The position numbers and the translations under genes were made by a program. From a bacterium HR33 (GTDB taxonomy: Bacteria; Gemmatimonadota; Gemmatimonadetes; Gemmatimonadales; GWC2-71-9): a DNA stretch of 64,000 nt. The DNA is taken from NCBI GenBank assembly GCA_002923375.1, contig BEIJ01000001.1:1116001-1180000 (forward strand). Direction: 5' to 3'. Under the pieces are notes generated by a model. That model saw only the letters and a program-made list of their open reading frames with translations. It ran no database searches and was not told the origin of the DNA. Below, one piece after another: positions 42,484-49,711 of the stretch (position 1 is its first letter; the number at the start of each line of letters is the position of its first letter).

Positions 42484-43374
42484 ATGGACCTCTACTATAA
42501 GCAGGAACTGACGGTCGGCGCACTGGTGATTTTGGCGGTGGTGATCTTTACCGCCGGGCTGATGTGGCTGTCCGGCCGCTCCATCGGCCCGTCCGGGACC
42601 GTGGTGGTGCCGGTCAGGTTCACCAACGCGGGAGGGTTGAGGCCGGGCGACCCGGTGCAGATCTCCGGGGTGAAGGTGGGCAGGGTGGCGAGCGTGGTGT
42701 TGGAGGATGTGGGGAACGTGATGGTCTATCTGGAGGTGGACCGTGCGAATCGCCCGCGGGTTGATGCTCAGGCGATCGTGGCTTCCGCCGACTTTTTCGG
42801 CGCCAAGTATGTGGACTACATACCCGGCAGCTCTCCGGAGTTTTTGAAAGAAGGGCAGGTCATTACCGGGACCCGTGAGGTGGCGATAACCGAGTCTGCG
42901 GCCGAGTTGAGCGGCCGGGCGGCCGAGGCTTTGGCCGGCGTCCAGAGCTTGCTTTCGGAGCGAACGGCGGAGGACATCCACAACGCCCTGGTGGCCTTGG
43001 AGCGGGCTCTGAACCTGCTGACCGAGATCGCGGGCGGTCCGGCGGTGCGGGAGGCGCGCAGTACGCTGAACGCCCTGAATCAGCTCGCCGTAAGGCTGGA
43101 TTCCACCTTCGCCAATCCGGACTTGGGCAAGTCCCTCAACCAACTGGACGAGACGGTGACCGCCCTCAACGAGATGTCCCAGGGGCTCGCCACCGCGACC
43201 AACGCGCTGGGTTCGATCTTGGCCAAAGTCGATTCCGGGCAGGGAACCTTGGGGCGGATGGTGACCGACTCGACGCTTCACCAGGATCTGCACGAAGTGC
43301 TGAGATCTTTGAAGCTGCTGCTCGACGATATTCGCGAAAGGCCGGGACGGTACGTGAATGTCAAAGTCTTCTGA
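42484..43374 (+). CDS. mlaD: MlaD/MCE-domain periplasmic lipid-binding protein
   Basis: 296 residues. One N-terminal membrane helix (LTVGALVILAVVIFTAGLMW) is followed by an MCE domain: VPVRFTNAGGLRPGDPVQIS, VKVGRVASVVL and SADFFGAKYVDYIPG. The C-terminal 170 residues are helical with LNALNQLAVRL-type heptads, longer than E. coli MlaD. MCE proteins form hexameric rings that carry phospholipid across the periplasm. Completes the mlaEFD operon. Confidence 0.94.
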   Translation: MDLYYKQELTVGALVILAVVIFTAGLMWLSGRSIGPSGTVVVPVRFTNAGGLRPGDPVQISGVKVGRVASVVLEDVGNVMVYLEVDRANRPRVDAQAIVASADFFGAKYVDYIPGSSPEFLKEGQVITGTREVAITESAAELSGRAAEALAGVQSLLSERTAEDIHNALVALERALNLLTEIAGGPAVREARSTLNALNQLAVRLDSTFANPDLGKSLNQLDETVTALNEMSQGLATATNALGSILAKVDSGQGTLGRMVTDSTLHQDLHEVLRSLKLLLDDIRERPGRYVNVKVF

Positions 43375-43392
43375 TCGGACCGAGCCCGCGTC

Positions 43393-44310
43393 ATGCTCAC
43401 AGTCACCTTTCTCGGTACCAGCGCGGCTCGACCCACGGTAGAACGCAACGTCTCGTCCACGGTAATCGTGCGGGAGGGCGAGACTCTCATGTTCGAGTGC
43501 GGAGAAGGGACTCAGCGCCAGATGATGCGCTACGGGGTTTCGTTTTCTCTGTCGGACATATTCGTGACCCACTTTCATGCCGATCATTTCTTGGGAGTGA
43601 TCGGGTTGCTCAGGACCCTGGGGCTTCAGGGTCGGACCGAGCCGATGAGACTGTACGGGCCCAAAGGTGCCAAGCGGGTTCTGGGGACGGCGCTCAGGCT
43701 GGGGATCGAGCGGACCCCTTTCGAGGTGGAAATCCACGAGCTGAGTCCCGGCGACAGGATCTCCCGCAAGGGCTACGACATCGTGGTGTTTCCCACGATG
43801 CACGGGCGTTACTCCGTGGGCTATGCCCTGGTGGAGCATCAACGGCTGGGGCGTTTCGATCCCGAGAAGGCGCGCGCTTTGGGTGTTCCCGAGGGTCCCC
43901 TGTGGGGTAAGCTTCACCGGGGCGAGAGCGTTACTCTGGAAGACGGCCGCACCGTAACTCCCGAGGGGCTGGTGGGGCCGCCGCGGCCGGGGCGCAAGAT
44001 CGTCTATCCGGGTGACACCCGTCCCTGCGAGAGCGTGGTGGAGGCCGCCGAAGGGGCGGACCTGTTGATTCACGAGGCGACGTTCGGGGACGAGGAGAAG
44101 GAAAGGGCGGTGGAGACCGAGCACTCCACCGCCACGGAAGCGGCTCAGGTAGCCCTGGCGGCGCGGGTCAAGAAACTGGTTCTACATCATCTCTCCGCCC
44201 GCTATTCGGCGGATTCGGGCGTGCTACTGGAGCAGGCCCGTGCGGTCTTTCCCGAAACCGTTGTCGCCCGGGACGGCATGGTGATCGAAGTGCCCTTTCC
44301 CGACCGCTAG
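43393..44310 (+). CDS. rnz: Ribonuclease Z (tRNA 3'-processing endonuclease)
   Basis: 305 residues, the short-form length. The metallo-beta-lactamase motif is VTHFHADHFLGVIGLL; other ligands are in FPTMHG, IVYPGDTRP and LVLHHLSARY, with HEATF typical of RNase Z. The enzyme cuts tRNA precursors 3' of the discriminator base using two zinc ions. It lies 18 bp after mlaD, so it may be expressed with that operon. The nearby tRNA genes lack an encoded CCA, consistent with the need for this enzyme. Confidence 0.95.
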   Translation: MLTVTFLGTSAARPTVERNVSSTVIVREGETLMFECGEGTQRQMMRYGVSFSLSDIFVTHFHADHFLGVIGLLRTLGLQGRTEPMRLYGPKGAKRVLGTALRLGIERTPFEVEIHELSPGDRISRKGYDIVVFPTMHGRYSVGYALVEHQRLGRFDPEKARALGVPEGPLWGKLHRGESVTLEDGRTVTPEGLVGPPRPGRKIVYPGDTRPCESVVEAAEGADLLIHEATFGDEEKERAVETEHSTATEAAQVALAARVKKLVLHHLSARYSADSGVLLEQARAVFPETVVARDGMVIEVPFPDR

Positions 44311-44325
44311 GGCTGTTTTTGCCGC

Positions 44326-44772
44326 TTAGTTGTTGGGTGCACCCTGAGCCACCCACGTGCGAATCAGGTCGATCTGGCTTTGGGAGAGGAAGTTTCCCGT
44401 AGCCGGCATTCTGACCCCCGAACCGCCGACCTGTAGATGGGTGCCCTGGATCTTGTGGACCAGGTAGCTTTGGTCCGGCTGGCCGGGCTCGATTCGGTCC
44501 ATGGAGCCCAGTTGAGCGGAAGACACGTTCACCGTGTTGGAGTACGCCTGGCCGGCGCTCAGGTTCATCGGCTTTTCGGGTGGCTGGAGGTTGCCCGATC
44601 CGTGGCATCCGCCCAGGGCGCAGCTGGCGGTGAAAATCGGTTGGATCTGCTGGGAGAACGAGACCTGGTTGTTGCCCGGTTGGGTGGTGTCTTCGCCGCA
44701 GGCGAGCAGCGCGGCCAGGGCAAAGACGGGGACCGTGCGGTGCAGGTTTTTCCGACTAGAGTTTGTCTTCAT
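44326..44772 (-). CDS. Lipoprotein with an unusual CX4CH heme-binding-like motif
   Basis: 148 residues; AGGAGG precedes ATG 44772. The lipobox is AALLAC (C25), followed by GEDTTQPGNNQ. The mature part is like the cytochrome-c-type domains of Planctomycetota and Gemmatimonadota: IQPIFTASCALGGCHGSG, with C51, C56 and H57 spaced CX4CH and not CX2CH, then LVHKIQGTH and VRMPATGNFLSQSQIDLIRTW, where Met would be the second heme ligand. An electron carrier or a heme-dependent sensor at the membrane is likely. A 12-bp tandem repeat lies upstream at 44796-44821. Confidence 0.8.
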   Translation of the reverse strand: MKTNSSRKNLHRTVPVFALAALLACGEDTTQPGNNQVSFSQQIQPIFTASCALGGCHGSGNLQPPEKPMNLSAGQAYSNTVNVSSAQLGSMDRIEPGQPDQSYLVHKIQGTHLQVGGSGVRMPATGNFLSQSQIDLIRTWVAQGAPNN

Positions 44773-44795
44773 CGCGCCTCCTGGTGGAATGGGGA

Positions 44796-44821
44796 CACTT
44801 TACTAACGGCACTTTACTAAC
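44796..44821. repeat. Two copies of a 12-mer upstream of the heme lipoprotein gene
   Basis: CACTTTACTAAC occurs at 44796-44807 and 44810-44821, separated by two bases, and 23 bp upstream of the lipoprotein ATG. A 14-bp period is more likely a paired operator than chance. Confidence 0.5.
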
Positions 44822-45006
44822 AGCTTCACCCCGAAGAAGTTTCCCTCCGGGGAACGGATTGGGAAGGGGCGGGGGCCGGGTTTACAGGCGGCGCTGGAGC
44901 GCATAGTTTCTCATGTCCCGGAGCCGGCAGGGCGGTTGGGGGTTACGGGGGTCGGGGTGGATTGCCCGTACCGCCCGGCGCGCCCGGCCGCCACGCTCAG
45001 GTTGCC

Positions 45007-45079
45007 GGGGCTGTAGCTCAGTTGGGAGAGCGCCTGGATCGCACCCAGGAGGTCAGGGGTTCGAATCCCCTCAGCTCCA
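45007..45079 (+). tRNA. tRNA-Ala (anticodon CGC)
   Basis: The cloverleaf folds fully: acceptor GGGGCTG with CAGCTCC, D arm GCTC/GAGC, anticodon stem CCTGG/CCAGG with loop ATCGCAC (anticodon CGC at 45040-45042), T arm AGGGG-TTCGAAT-CCCCT, discriminator A at 45079. CCA is not encoded. Confidence 0.97.
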
Positions 45080-45082
45080 TCC

Positions 45083-45155
45083 TGCCCCTTGGTGTAATTG
45101 GCAACACGCCTGACTCTGGATCAGGAGAGTCCTGGTTCGAGCCCAGGAGGGGCAA
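45083..45155 (+). tRNA. tRNA-Gln (anticodon CTG)
   Basis: Acceptor TGCCCCT pairs with AGGGGCA, D arm GTGT/ACAC, anticodon stem CCTGA/TCAGG with loop CTCTGGA (anticodon CTG at 45116-45118), T arm CCTGG-TTCGAGC-CCAGG, discriminator A. It is three bases after tRNA-Ala, so both are one transcript. CCA is not encoded. Confidence 0.97.
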
Positions 45156-45179
45156 TCCTTCCAACCGTGCGGGGTCTCC

Positions 45180-46745
45180 ATGCTCTTTGAGAGGCGTCGT
45201 TTCCTGGAGGTGGGGGCGGCCGGCCTGGCGGGCATGGCCCTGTTTCCGAGAAGCCAGCAACAGGGCCGCCGCCCGGCGTTCAGGCTTACCACAAGTGAGG
45301 CGTTCGATGCAGCGGCTCTTCCTGCCTACCGGGGCAACCACTCCAGGGTTTACCGCTACATAGACCAGAACCTCGATCGTCACATCGCCAGTTTGCAGCG
45401 CTGGATCCGGCAGCCCTCGGTGAGCGCCCAGGGTGTGGGGATTGAGGAGATGGCGCGTCTGGTCCTGGAGGACTTCAGAAGTCTGGGTTTCAAAGAAGCG
45501 GAGCTGGTTCCCACCGGTGGCCATCCCGGAGTGTGGGGTTATTACGATGCGGGCGCTCCCAAGACATTGATGGTTTACATGATGTACGACGTCCAGCCGG
45601 TGGAGCCGGAAGACTGGAGATCTCCGCCGTTCGAGGCGAATCTGGTCGAGACCGAGCTTGGGACCGTGCTGATGGGTCGCGGCGCTACCAATCAGAAAGG
45701 TCCCGAGCGGGCTTTCCTTAACGCGGTGGAGGCGATCCTGGCGACCGAGGGGCGGCTGCCGGTGAACCTGATGATCACTGCGGAGGGAGAAGAGGAGATC
45801 AGCTCGCCCCATTATCCTGAGATAGTGGACCGCTACGAAGAGCGCCTGCGCCGGTGTGCGGGTGCTTTCTTCCCCTTCAACTCTCAGGGTCCGGACGGAG
45901 AGGCCGAGCTGGATTTAGGGGTGAAAGGGATCTTGTACTTGGAGCTCGAGTCCAAAGGAGGCCCTCACGGTGGTCCCACTCGGGCCGAGATTCACGGCTC
46001 GTACAAAGCGCTGGTGGATTCCCCGGTCTGGCGTCTGGTGCAGGCTTTGGGCTCGATGGTGACGCCGGACGGCAACACCATTCTGATTCCCGGTTACTAT
46101 GACGCGGTGCGTCCGCCCACGGAGGAAGAGCAGCGCTTGATCAACGGTGTGCTCAGGAAGTGGAACGAGGCGGCCCTGAAGCGGCTGCTCGGTGTGGAGC
46201 GGTTCATTGACGGCTGGACCGGGGCGGATGCGCTGTTGGCCTATCTCTACCACCCCACTCTCAACATAGACGGTATCTGGGGAGGTTATACCGGCGAGGG
46301 GTCCAAGACCATTCTTCCCCACAAGGCGACTGCGAAGATCGACTCCAGGCTTCCGCCCGACATGCGTCCGGAGCAGGCTCTTTCCATGATTCGTTCCCAT
46401 TTGGAGCGGCAGGGTTTTGGCGACATCGAGATCCGGCAGTTGGGTGCGTATCCGCCGTCTCAGACTTCGGTGGAGGCGCCTTTGGTTCGGGCGGCGATCA
46501 GCGTGTTCAACAAGTATGGCCATCCTCCCGCGGTTTGGCCCCGTTTGGCGGGGAGTGCTCCCTTTTATCAGTTCACCGAGCGGTTGAGGTTGCCTTTGGT
46601 CTTTTCCGGTTTGGGTCACGGTTCGGGGGCGCACGCTCCCAACGAGTACATGGTGATTCATCCGCGGCCGGGCTCGAAGATTGCGGGGTTGGCGGAGGTG
46701 GAGAAGGCTTACGTGGATCTGTTGTACGCTTTGGCGGCGGCATGA
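45180..46745 (+). CDS. M20-family metallopeptidase, two metal ligands altered
   Basis: 521 residues with a twin-arginine-like signal (FERRRFLEVGAAGLAGMALF). The M20 fold is clear (RQPSVSAQGVGIEEMA, ITAEGEEEISSPHY, and the dimerisation domain). Two expected metal residues differ: the usual HYDVQP reads MYDVQP (M135, with catalytic D137 kept), and the bridging Asp of GATDDKG is N171 in GATNQKGP. The product may be a reduced-activity or non-peptidase member. It would act in the periplasm on dipeptides or N-acyl amino acids. Its 3' end was duplicated: related fragments lie at 47788 and 63371, flanking the integron. Confidence 0.88.
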   Translation: MLFERRRFLEVGAAGLAGMALFPRSQQQGRRPAFRLTTSEAFDAAALPAYRGNHSRVYRYIDQNLDRHIASLQRWIRQPSVSAQGVGIEEMARLVLEDFRSLGFKEAELVPTGGHPGVWGYYDAGAPKTLMVYMMYDVQPVEPEDWRSPPFEANLVETELGTVLMGRGATNQKGPERAFLNAVEAILATEGRLPVNLMITAEGEEEISSPHYPEIVDRYEERLRRCAGAFFPFNSQGPDGEAELDLGVKGILYLELESKGGPHGGPTRAEIHGSYKALVDSPVWRLVQALGSMVTPDGNTILIPGYYDAVRPPTEEEQRLINGVLRKWNEAALKRLLGVERFIDGWTGADALLAYLYHPTLNIDGIWGGYTGEGSKTILPHKATAKIDSRLPPDMRPEQALSMIRSHLERQGFGDIEIRQLGAYPPSQTSVEAPLVRAAISVFNKYGHPPAVWPRLAGSAPFYQFTERLRLPLVFSGLGHGSGAHAPNEYMVIHPRPGSKIAGLAEVEKAYVDLLYALAAA

Positions 46746-46853
46746 GGTAGGTTGCCGAGAGCTGCCGCCTAGTGGCAAACCGGTGACCAGTGGGGCATGG
46801 TCTAATGGCGTGGTGTAATTAATGAACGAGGCCTCGCAGTCGCGGATGTGACT

Positions 46854-47350
46854 TCAGTCAGGGTTCACTAGCGAATAACGAACGATAGCCGGCTCGGGGC
46901 TGTGGCGCGCGGCGTACAATGTTCGCCCATCGGGATCCACGGCAATCGCCAGCGCCGCGGTGTCTAGTCTCAGAACCTCCCTAAGCGTGCCGTTCCAATC
47001 GAATACGTGCACGTACTCGCCGAAGTTGGCTTCCCCCGGAAAATCCGCTCGGCGGCGGCCGGAGAACAGTGCGAACAGGCGGCTCTCCGTGGATTGGTGA
47101 CCAGGGCGGCTTGGTAGGCATGTTGCAGCACGTGCACCGGGGTAGGTACTGAGCTCGCAGGCAGGGAACCGAATCCGCCCACGCGCTTGCCCAGCGAATC
47201 GAACACCCAGACGCGGTGCCGGTCGGGGAAAAAACCCAGCGCATAGAAGCCTTCGTAGTGGTTCCCCGCGTCGCGGCTGCCACAGCCTTGGTTCGCCGCT
47301 AGGCATGCGAGCAAGAGGGGCAGGAAGCTGCGGAGTAAGCGGCGATCCAT
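46854..47350 (-). pseudogene. TolB-like six-bladed propeller lipoprotein, truncated and frameshifted
   Basis: The 5' part reads MDRRLLRSFLPLLLACLAAN as a lipoprotein-type signal, then HYEGFYALGFFPDRHRVWVF. After a frameshift near 47095 the other frame continues with SRLFALFSGRRRADFPG, YVHVFDWNGTLREVLRLDT and DPDGRTLYAARHSPEPAIVR, a propeller-blade pattern. Together this is about 165 residues, roughly half of a TolB-like propeller. It looks dead. It lies in the decayed region left of the integron. Confidence 0.65.
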
Positions 47351-47711
47351 TCGGCGAACGCTCTGAGCCAGTACCTGCGTATTCCAACGGGGGGATCGGG
47401 GACGACGATATCTCTTAGCGATCGCGGCCGAGGAGACGCGTAGGTGCCAGCCACGCATAGCCTTAGCTCCCGGAGCTGCGGATCGGCGACCCACACTGCG
47501 CTCGCCGGTCGCTCCGCGCATACTGCGACGAAAACGGGCTCTCACGAGGAGTCCCAGTGATCTTGCTGGACGACCACCGCGTCATACGTCGCAGCGGCTA
47601 GTCCCGTCGCGAGTGTGTCTATCATTGCCGACCGCGTGAGAAGAACCGGACTGTCCCGGTGCGCGCGGGCAACCTCGCGAGGGCCCAAAATGCCTATCAC
47701 CATTCACCGAA
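47351..47711. other. Decayed region without an intact gene
   Basis: No supported gene. One minus-strand frame (about 47300-47530) reads PASAVWVADPQLRELRLCVA and IRRYWLRAFAEWIA, which looks protein-like, but it has no start and is not recognised; it may be a remnant. A short inverted repeat CACCATT/AATGGTG ends the region at about 47700-47722. Confidence 0.4.
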
Positions 47712-47787
47712 AAAATGGTGCCGCTCGACGAGGGTTTGCAAGCTAGCCAGGACTCCTTCGTCTCCACTCGGCTCAGGACGAAAGTGG

Positions 47788-48036
47788 TGATCAGCGTCTT
47801 CAACAAGTATGGCCATCTTCCGGCGGTTTGGCTGCGGGTTGCGGGTAGTGCCCCCTTTTATCAGTTCACCGAGCGGTTGAAGTTGCCTTTGGTCTTTTCC
47901 GGTTTGGGTCACGATTCGGGGGCGCACGCTCCCAACCAGTACATGGTGATTCATCCGCGGCCGGGCTCGAAGATTGCGGGGCTGGCGGAGGTGGAGAAGG
48001 CGTACGTGGACATTCTGTACGCGATGGCGGCAAGGT
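47788..48036 (+). pseudogene. 3'-end fragment of an M20 peptidase gene (copy 2)
   Basis: About 249 bp match 46496-46744 of the intact M20 gene at roughly 90% identity by eye: ISVFNKYGHLPAVWLRVAGS, FYQFTERLKLPLVFSGLGH and AHAPNQYMVIHPRPGSKIAG. Only the last 80 or so codons of the gene remain. The normal stop is lost, and the frame runs on into unrelated sequence up to the integrase start. It marks the left shoulder of the integron. Confidence 0.85.
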
Positions 48037-48142
48037 TGTGGCGTGGGCAGGTACGCCGGCTTTTTGATACGGCCCGCAGTTTTTTGGTACCGCCTTTCTT
48101 GCTTTCCTCGCGGACGTTAAAAGGTGGTTCGGCGGATGCAGC

Positions 48143-48154
48143 ATAAGTCCTTAT
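48143..48154 (+). repeat. 12-mer inside the 5' end of intI
   Basis: ATAAGTCCTTAT is the exact reverse complement of the 12-mer at 48777-48788, and each is itself nearly palindromic. The two bracket the intI remnant. Confidence 0.45.
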
Positions 48155-48776
48155 TCTTGCAAACGGTGCGGTATAAGGCGCGGGCGCGGCGTCTTAGCCG
48201 TCGTACGGAGCGCGCGTATGTCGGCTGGATAAAGCGATTTATTCGCTACTACGGATTCAGGGATCGGGGCGAACTCGGTGGGGCGGAGGTGGCGCGGTTT
48301 CTCAACCACCTGGGCTGCTGCCGTGGACCCCTTGAAGCGCCATCTTGTCGAGGTGCGCGAGTTGCATCGTGCCGATCTGGGGCGGGGAGTGGAGGTGGAG
48401 CTGCCCGGAGCTTTGGGAGAGAAATATCCCAGTGCGGGGCAGGAGTGGGCTTGGCGGTGGGTATTTCCGGCGGCCCGGGTGTATGTAATGAAGGACGGGA
48501 GGCGGCGCCGGCACCATCTTCACGAAAGCGTGGTGCAGCGAGCGGTGAAGGAGGCGGTTCGGCGGAGCGGAATCAGCAAGCGGGCTAGTTGTCATACGTT
48601 TCGGCACTCGTTTGCGACCCATTTGTTGGAGGCGGGCTATGACATTAGGACGGTGCAGGAGCTCCTGGGGCATAAGGATGTTAGCACGACGATGTTGTAC
48701 ACTCATGTGTTGAATCGTGGGGGGTTGGGGGTACGGAGTCCGGCGGACGGCTGGGCAGGCGCGGAGCCTCGCAGTG

Positions 48777-48788
48777 ATAAGGACTTAT
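48777..48788 (-). repeat. 12-mer at the 3' end of intI, reverse complement of the first
   Basis: ATAAGGACTTAT overlaps the last codons of intI, 5 bp before its stop, and lies 38 bp before the GTTAGGC cassette boundary. It may be part of an integrase-binding or recombination site, or half of a lost mobile element end. Confidence 0.45.
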
Positions 48789-48793
48789 CTTGA

Positions 48794-48833
48794 CAGCCAC
48801 CAGGGATAGATGCAATGTAATCACAGGTTAGGC
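48794..48833 (+). other. attI-like insertion point, first cassette boundary
   Basis: GTTAGGC at 48827-48833 is a perfect GTTRRRY crossover core, located 33 bp after the intI stop and before the first cassette gene. Being at the 3' end of intI implies the rare orientation in which integrase and cassettes read the same way. Confidence 0.65.
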
Positions 48834-48857
48834 TGCGGTTCCAAAGGGTGGCGTGTA

Positions 48858-49511
48858 ATGGCGCAGGTATTCATTTCCCACAGTGCGCGTGACAAGGACC
48901 TGGTCGACTTTTTCGCTCGGTTGGGCGCCCGCACGAAGGTCCGGCTTGTCTTTGAGGAGCTAGAGGCTATCTTGGCCGGCACTATTAGCCCTCAGAAGAT
49001 TCGTCGGGATATCGCCTCGTCGAACGCCGTATTCCTTATCCTCTCCAAGAACGTGCAAGCGATACCTCACACCCGCGACTGGGTAGTTTGGGAAGCAGGC
49101 GTGGCTTCGAACAAGGACATCTGGATCTTTGAGCTAGCCTCGGACCGCGGTACGGTTTCTGTTGTCACGCCGTTCCTAAGACACTATGTGGTGTTTGAGC
49201 CCAATGATTCCTATTTCAACTATCTGAGCGCCGTCTTGGAGAGCTACGACGATTCTCATGTGCTTGGCACCCTAGCTGCCACGACCGGCATCGGCGCCGC
49301 TCTCGGGGAGGGTGCCGGTGCGCTCCTAGGATTAGTCGCTGGCGCTATAATGTCGGACAGACGGGGCTCCCGGCCCACTGGCGTTCCCCTTAAGTGCGTT
49401 CACTGCTCGTCAGTCTACAGTGCCCATTTGCCCGACGGCACGACTACGTTTCGATGTCCTGTCTGCAACACAGCGCTCGTGCTGCCACCTCCGGCTGGAA
49501 CCGCCGCCTAA
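48858..49511 (+). CDS. TIR-domain protein with Gly-rich segment and zinc ribbon (cassette 1)
   Basis: 217 residues from ATG 48858. The TIR domain begins QVFISHSARDKDLVDFFARL and carries the putative catalytic glutamate E79 in HTRDWVVWEAG, the position used by NAD-degrading TIR enzymes. Residues 137-165 are Gly/Ala-rich and hydrophobic (TTGIGAALGEGAGALLGLVA), resembling a membrane-inserting or helix-packing segment. The C-terminus is a zinc ribbon: C180, C183, C200, C203. This layout fits an antiviral effector that degrades NAD or attacks membranes, but no sensor gene is adjacent. It is the first cassette, nearest any integron promoter. Confidence 0.82.
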   Translation: MAQVFISHSARDKDLVDFFARLGARTKVRLVFEELEAILAGTISPQKIRRDIASSNAVFLILSKNVQAIPHTRDWVVWEAGVASNKDIWIFELASDRGTVSVVTPFLRHYVVFEPNDSYFNYLSAVLESYDDSHVLGTLAATTGIGAALGEGAGALLGLVAGAIMSDRRGSRPTGVPLKCVHCSSVYSAHLPDGTTTFRCPVCNTALVLPPPAGTAA

Positions 49512-49628
49512 CAGGGGCTTGAAGCTGACGAGCCGGCTGGCCGCGCCAGACGCCACGTTGTATTCTTGGAGTTGCGCGAGAGGCGCGGCCAAAGCGCCGG
49601 CTCGCAGCTTAAGCCCTGGTCGTTAGGC
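49506..49628 (+). other. attC site 1 (123 bp)
   Basis: It begins GCCTAAC, overlapping the TIR stop codon, and ends GTTAGGC, a perfect inverted pair. Between them a long imperfect palindrome (GGGGCTTGAAGCTG, GAGCCGGCT and GGCCGCGCC against their complements) has unpaired bases as expected for single-strand recognition. Confidence 0.92.
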
Positions 49629-49711
49629 CGCCGGTTCTCAACGCTGCCGGCGTACGGGGTGCACAACCTACTCTAAGCCGAGGCACGGCGTGCAGTAAGG
49701 AGGTTGATAGC

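Larger units (their letters stand above)
48136..48793 (+). pseudogene. intI: Integron integrase IntI, internally deleted and frameshifted
   Basis: From ATG 48136 the N-terminal core-binding part is good ([35 protein letters not shown]). Near 48310 it jumps to another frame and resumes with [19 protein letters not shown]. The IntI-specific insertion is present ([40 protein letters not shown]), as are [22 protein letters not shown] and the Tyr in [12 protein letters not shown]. About 120 residues, including the first catalytic Arg, are missing, so it cannot recombine. It is read in the same direction as the cassettes, unlike the usual divergent arrangement. Confidence 0.92.

Noticed and set aside
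44836-45006. Possible promoter or terminator before the tRNA genes
   Set aside because: No convincing -35/-10 pair or stable hairpin could be seen.
47582-47806. 74-codon minus frame near the M20 fragment
   Set aside because: Partly antisense to the M20 fragment, with no start context or domain.
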